Source: Rhabditophanes sp. KR3021 (Eukaryota; Nematoda; Chromadorea; Rhabditida; Alloionematidae). Taken from it: a stretch of 64,000 nucleotides of DNA. The notes beneath the pieces were generated by a model that saw only the letters and a list, made by a program, of their open reading frames with translations, did no database searches and had not been told where the DNA came from. Below, piece by piece: positions 60,686-64,000 of the stretch (position 1 is its first letter; each line of letters begins with the position of its first letter). The stretch spans positions 4,960,001-5,024,000 of the forward strand of contig CAUJLY010000002.1 of assembly GCA_963281155.1 (NCBI GenBank), given 5' to 3'. The translations under genes and the position numbers were made by a program.

Positions 60686-61740
60686 TTTTGTTTGTCACAA
60701 ATTGATTGCTTTATAATTTGTAAGTAATTTTTAACTTATTATTTGCAGTTGAAGTTATCTAAAAAGATTTTATTATATCTTCGTTAGTAGCTTTACAAAA
60801 AGTTACCATTTATTTGAGTTAATGGTTGTTGCAAAAATAGGTAGATACGTTTATTTTAATAGAAGTGTTTTGTTTGCCTTCAATTAAAGATAGACAGCTT
60901 CTTTTAACTATAATGATGTGAATTAAAAATAATTGGTTGTAGGTAATTAAAGAGTATAAAGCTTTTTTATTACAAATATGATTAGATGTAAATAATAAGG
61001 AAGTTTATTGCCTTTAAGTCGCATGCTACGAAATATGAACATACACATGTAACCACAAATCCATATAATTGAAAAAGTCGTAACACTTTACCGGCAACAC
61101 TTGCCACTTTTAAATATTTTTTCTCTAAAATGGCTTACTTTGTATTGAAAATGATACATTAAGAAATGTGTGTGTATTAATCATGCAAATATCAAATAAC
61201 AAAAACCTTCTTGTTAAAAAAGTTTGTCTTTTTGCCAAGGAAAAAGTTTAATTTAGTGGATAGATGTGTATTTTTTGTAAGTGTATATATTTATATGAAA
61301 ATTTTTATAAATATGTATACATTTATTCCAAAACAATTGTAATAAGCTTGGTCTATGTGTGTGTGATTAAACAAAAATAATAATATAATAATATGAGGAA
61401 GAAGTAGAATGTAAATGTGTGTCTACGTATAATTCTTATCCTTTTAATAATAATAATAAAGGAAACAATATCTACATAAATTGGGTGCTATAAAAAATTA
61501 AATTTAACAAAAAAAGATATGATATAGTCTAATAGGAATAAATATATTTGTCTGCATGTCATTAAAATAGCAAAAAGAGTGTAATGATTAAAAGATGTAG
61601 TAAATGATATTATAGAAGAATGTTATTAAAGAGAATGTTAATATGTAATGATAATAATAAGTTTTGATATGGAATAGAATAAAAGTAAAGAACTGAAAAT
61701 TGAATTTGGTGTATGTTAAGGAAACCTTTTTTGTGATTAT

Positions 61741-61746
61741 TTTATT
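61741..61746 (-). terminator. Polyadenylation signal AATAAA (right-edge gene)
   Basis: Lies 81 nt past the stop codon of the two-exon minus-strand gene at 61827-62109. Confidence 0.5.
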
Positions 61747-61826
61747 CTTGGTTGTATCTAAATAATGATATGTGAAGAAATGATTTTGCGCTATCAGCCA
61801 AACTATTTTTGAAAATAATTTTTCTG

Positions 61827-62109
61827 TCAATATAAATGAAACGTTGTTGTATGTGTCCGTCGTATGGTTGTTGGTGGTAAGTTGCGATAGTCGGTTGGCG
61901 ATAGAAGTTGGTCGTCGTGTTGAGTTGCCTGCATTCGAAGAATAGTTAAAGTCGACCGTTTTGTTATATTATATGTGTATTTTATATCGTTTTAAGCTCA
62001 CCAAATACTGGTATTTCTTTTTTGTATTAACTATATCACTATAGGTATCCATTGAAACCTTAGTAACTTGAAATGGTTCTTCTCTAATATTGCGTCTTTT
62101 TAATCCTCT
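61827..62109 (-). CDS. Last two coding exons of an unrecognised gene, 5' partial
   Basis: Exon a, 62002-62109 (36 codons), follows a ttttag acceptor and ends at TTG|gtgagc. Exon b, 61827-61928 (33 codons and TGA), follows gaatgcag. The 73-nt intron and both phases (0) close. The translation (RGLKRRNIREEPFQVTKVS ... SPTDYRNLPPTTIRRTH) is basic with several Tyr and Pro and reads like the disordered or cytoplasmic C-terminal tail of a larger protein. There is no ATG before the internal Met, so upstream exons must exist, probably beyond position 64000 across a long intron. Less likely, translation starts at the internal Met and gives a 51-residue peptide. The sequence around exon b is visibly less AT-rich than its flanks. 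No family is recognised. Confidence 0.6.
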
Positions 62110-64000
62110 CTAAAATGCACATGAAATTGTATACGACATGCGCTCGAATTATTTATTCGAATTAATTTATTTGGTGTAATTCATTTCAAATAAATTAGAT
62201 ACATGTGTATATTGTTAAGTAAATTTCATATCTATTTGAAGTAAATTATTGAAGCAAATGTTTGATCTAATTGGTGTAATTTATTAAAGTATTTATAACT
62301 CATATGCAGTCGCTTAGTTTAGTCCAGTCATTTACTTCAGTAATTTAGTTTAGTCGTTTATTTTTGCCATTTTTTACAATTGATCTTTTTTCGCTTCAGT
62401 TTCTATCTATACTATTTATATATTCTATTGACAATCAAATAAATGAAGGATATTATAATTGGGAAGAAAATGTTAGAATATTAATGAATCTTGTTTTGGA
62501 TCATTATAAAATTGAATGTAAATGATATAGACAAGTTGATTTTTCTCGTTTTTAGATATAAAATTACTTGTCAAGCCATTAACAATATTTCCAAGCAAAC
62601 AAAGAGAACATATTTTATGGTAAAATTGTATAAAGGAGTATGCAGTGTATGCTTAATGGTGTACATTAAAAATTTGTTTTAACTATTTGTAGAAAATAGA
62701 AACAGGGCACATATATAGTAGTAATTTTATATAAAGTTTATATAAATATATTTAACCTAACTCATTTTATTGATATTGAAAGTCGACCTTGCGACAAAAC
62801 GACAATTATTCATTTGAGTGTGTTTCTTTATTTATGTATAAATAGTTTTTAGACCAGTGAAAAATGTGCAACGTTTCGGCATATTTTCGATAATCAAAAA
62901 ACCGTTGTTGTTCCCACAAATGAGCATAAGAGGAACAAGACCATCGGGTTAAGATATATGCATACGTTGGTGCATAAATATTCTTTGCGACGAGGGGAGC
63001 AAAAAATAATAGTATGGATATATAAATATATATGTTTGTGTTTTATCAAAGATAATTCTGGTATATTATAGGAGTATAGTAGTTAGTTTGAGACGAGTTG
63101 ATGTGAAAAATAATGAATGTATATGTATAAAAGTCATTGGCAAAATATAAGTGTGCTAGGCAGAGTTTATGGAATGGCAAAGAGTTGTGGCAAAAGAGAG
63201 GGGAAAATAGATATGTATTGTTTGTTGAGTTCATATGCCGATGATGATATTGAAGTTATATTTTGAATAAATATAAACAAGTATGTCCTACATAAAGTTT
63301 CTACTTAAATGCTTCCTTGCTTTCCCATTTAATTTAATTGATACAAAGGAAAAAGAAGACCTTTTAGGATATTTTAATCAAATCTACTCTGTTAACATTA
63401 AATATTCAATGAATCTCAGAGAGCAGTAATGAAGAGGTCTGGAAAAGGATAGATAAGCGTCTTTGTTGACTAGCCACATCCTCAATTGTCTATATAAGCT
63501 TCTTTTTATATTTGTATTCATACTTATCATTATTCTTGAAAGTTAAAACTCACTTGACCGTTGTCTTTTTTACAACTTCAAAAAACTTTTTAAGCAAGAT
63601 ATAAATCGCGGCTTGTCATCTATACCTATCATTTATTTTGATGGCATCTAATCATCCCTCTTAACAATTCATATCTATGCATTTAAATATCTATATTATA
63701 TTGTGAACTTATTTTATTTCTTATTTTTAGTTTTGCAAGGGTCGTCGATGGCCATAAAGTTTATATTTTTAAGACCATCTATTGTTAGATTCTTTATTAT
63801 ACTATTATCATACTATTTAGTCGTCATTTAGTATTGCTCCATTATATTTCTATTTTGAAAAGTATAATTCTAAATTAGCTTTGAAAATCATTAAATGATC
63901 TACAATGTTTGTATGCAAATATAAAATGATGTGTAGTTGTTGGTTGGATGATTGCAGTGAGTTGTATTCAAATGCATATTTAAATACTTCGTATGATTGT
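62110..64000. other. Probable long intron or intergenic sequence to the window edge
   Basis: AT-rich, with no exon I can join to the gene at 61827-62109 and no other supported feature. Confidence 0.4.

Larger units (their letters stand above)
60375..61826. other. KSR upstream region
   Basis: AT-rich. A short repeat of aattgatatac-like units lies at about 60620-60685 and simple taa repeats near 61447. The minus-strand AATAAA at 61741-61746 belongs to the next gene. Confidence 0.5.

Noticed and set aside
1..64000. CRISPR arrays, prokaryotic operons, insertion sequences, rRNA genes
   Set aside because: The window is a spliced eukaryotic genome; no regularly spaced identical repeats, transposase frame or rRNA-like sequence was seen.

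Overview
The window is a stretch of an AT-rich animal genome and almost certainly comes from a nematode. The evidence is a set of compact genes with many 31-60 nt introns and tttcag/ttttag acceptors. The genes themselves include two nematode-type Hox genes (ceh-13/labial and lin-39), a KSR pseudokinase, a GPI-anchored acetylcholinesterase, a nicotinic-type receptor subunit, a furin-cleaved ZP (cuticlin-like) protein and an IgGFc-binding-domain secreted protein. I cannot name the species. The nearly intronless decapping scaffold gene and the high AT content only suggest that it is not Caenorhabditis.

Layout, left to right. At 1-2233 (+) is the 3' part of an EDC4 decapping-scaffold gene, cut by the window edge. 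Protein phosphatase inhibitor 2 is at 4277-4868 (-). A ZP-domain membrane protein (five exons) is at 9547-11027 (+). A multi-AT-hook protein (13608-14536, +) is followed closely by a YIPF6 Golgi protein (14841-15652, +), possibly as an operon. A twelve-exon acetylcholine-receptor-like subunit is at 15844-18787 (-), a six-exon acetylcholinesterase at 21516-24250 (-), a plexin-domain-containing (PLXDC/TEM7) membrane protein at 28683-30246 (-), an annexin at 33882-34883 (+) and an IgGFc-binding-domain protein at 35313-36845 (-).

The right half is a Hox interval with large gene-poor flanks. ceh-13 (40433-42192, -) and lin-39 (49930-52772, -) lie on the same strand about 7.7 kb apart, with unusually long introns and spacers. 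KSR (57440-60374, -) follows, including an 11-nt micro-exon. Two coding exons of a further minus-strand gene (61827-62109) have no start codon, so an ATG-based search misses them. That gene probably begins beyond the right edge.

Exon joins were worked out by hand from GT-AG (once GC-AG) signals, reading-frame phase and family alignments. In every multi-exon model except the 5' part of KSR, all phases close without a stop. The receptor and the esterase are both cholinergic, and KSR and lin-39 both act around Ras/MAPK-dependent cell fate in worms. Their proximity here shows only linkage, not co-regulation.
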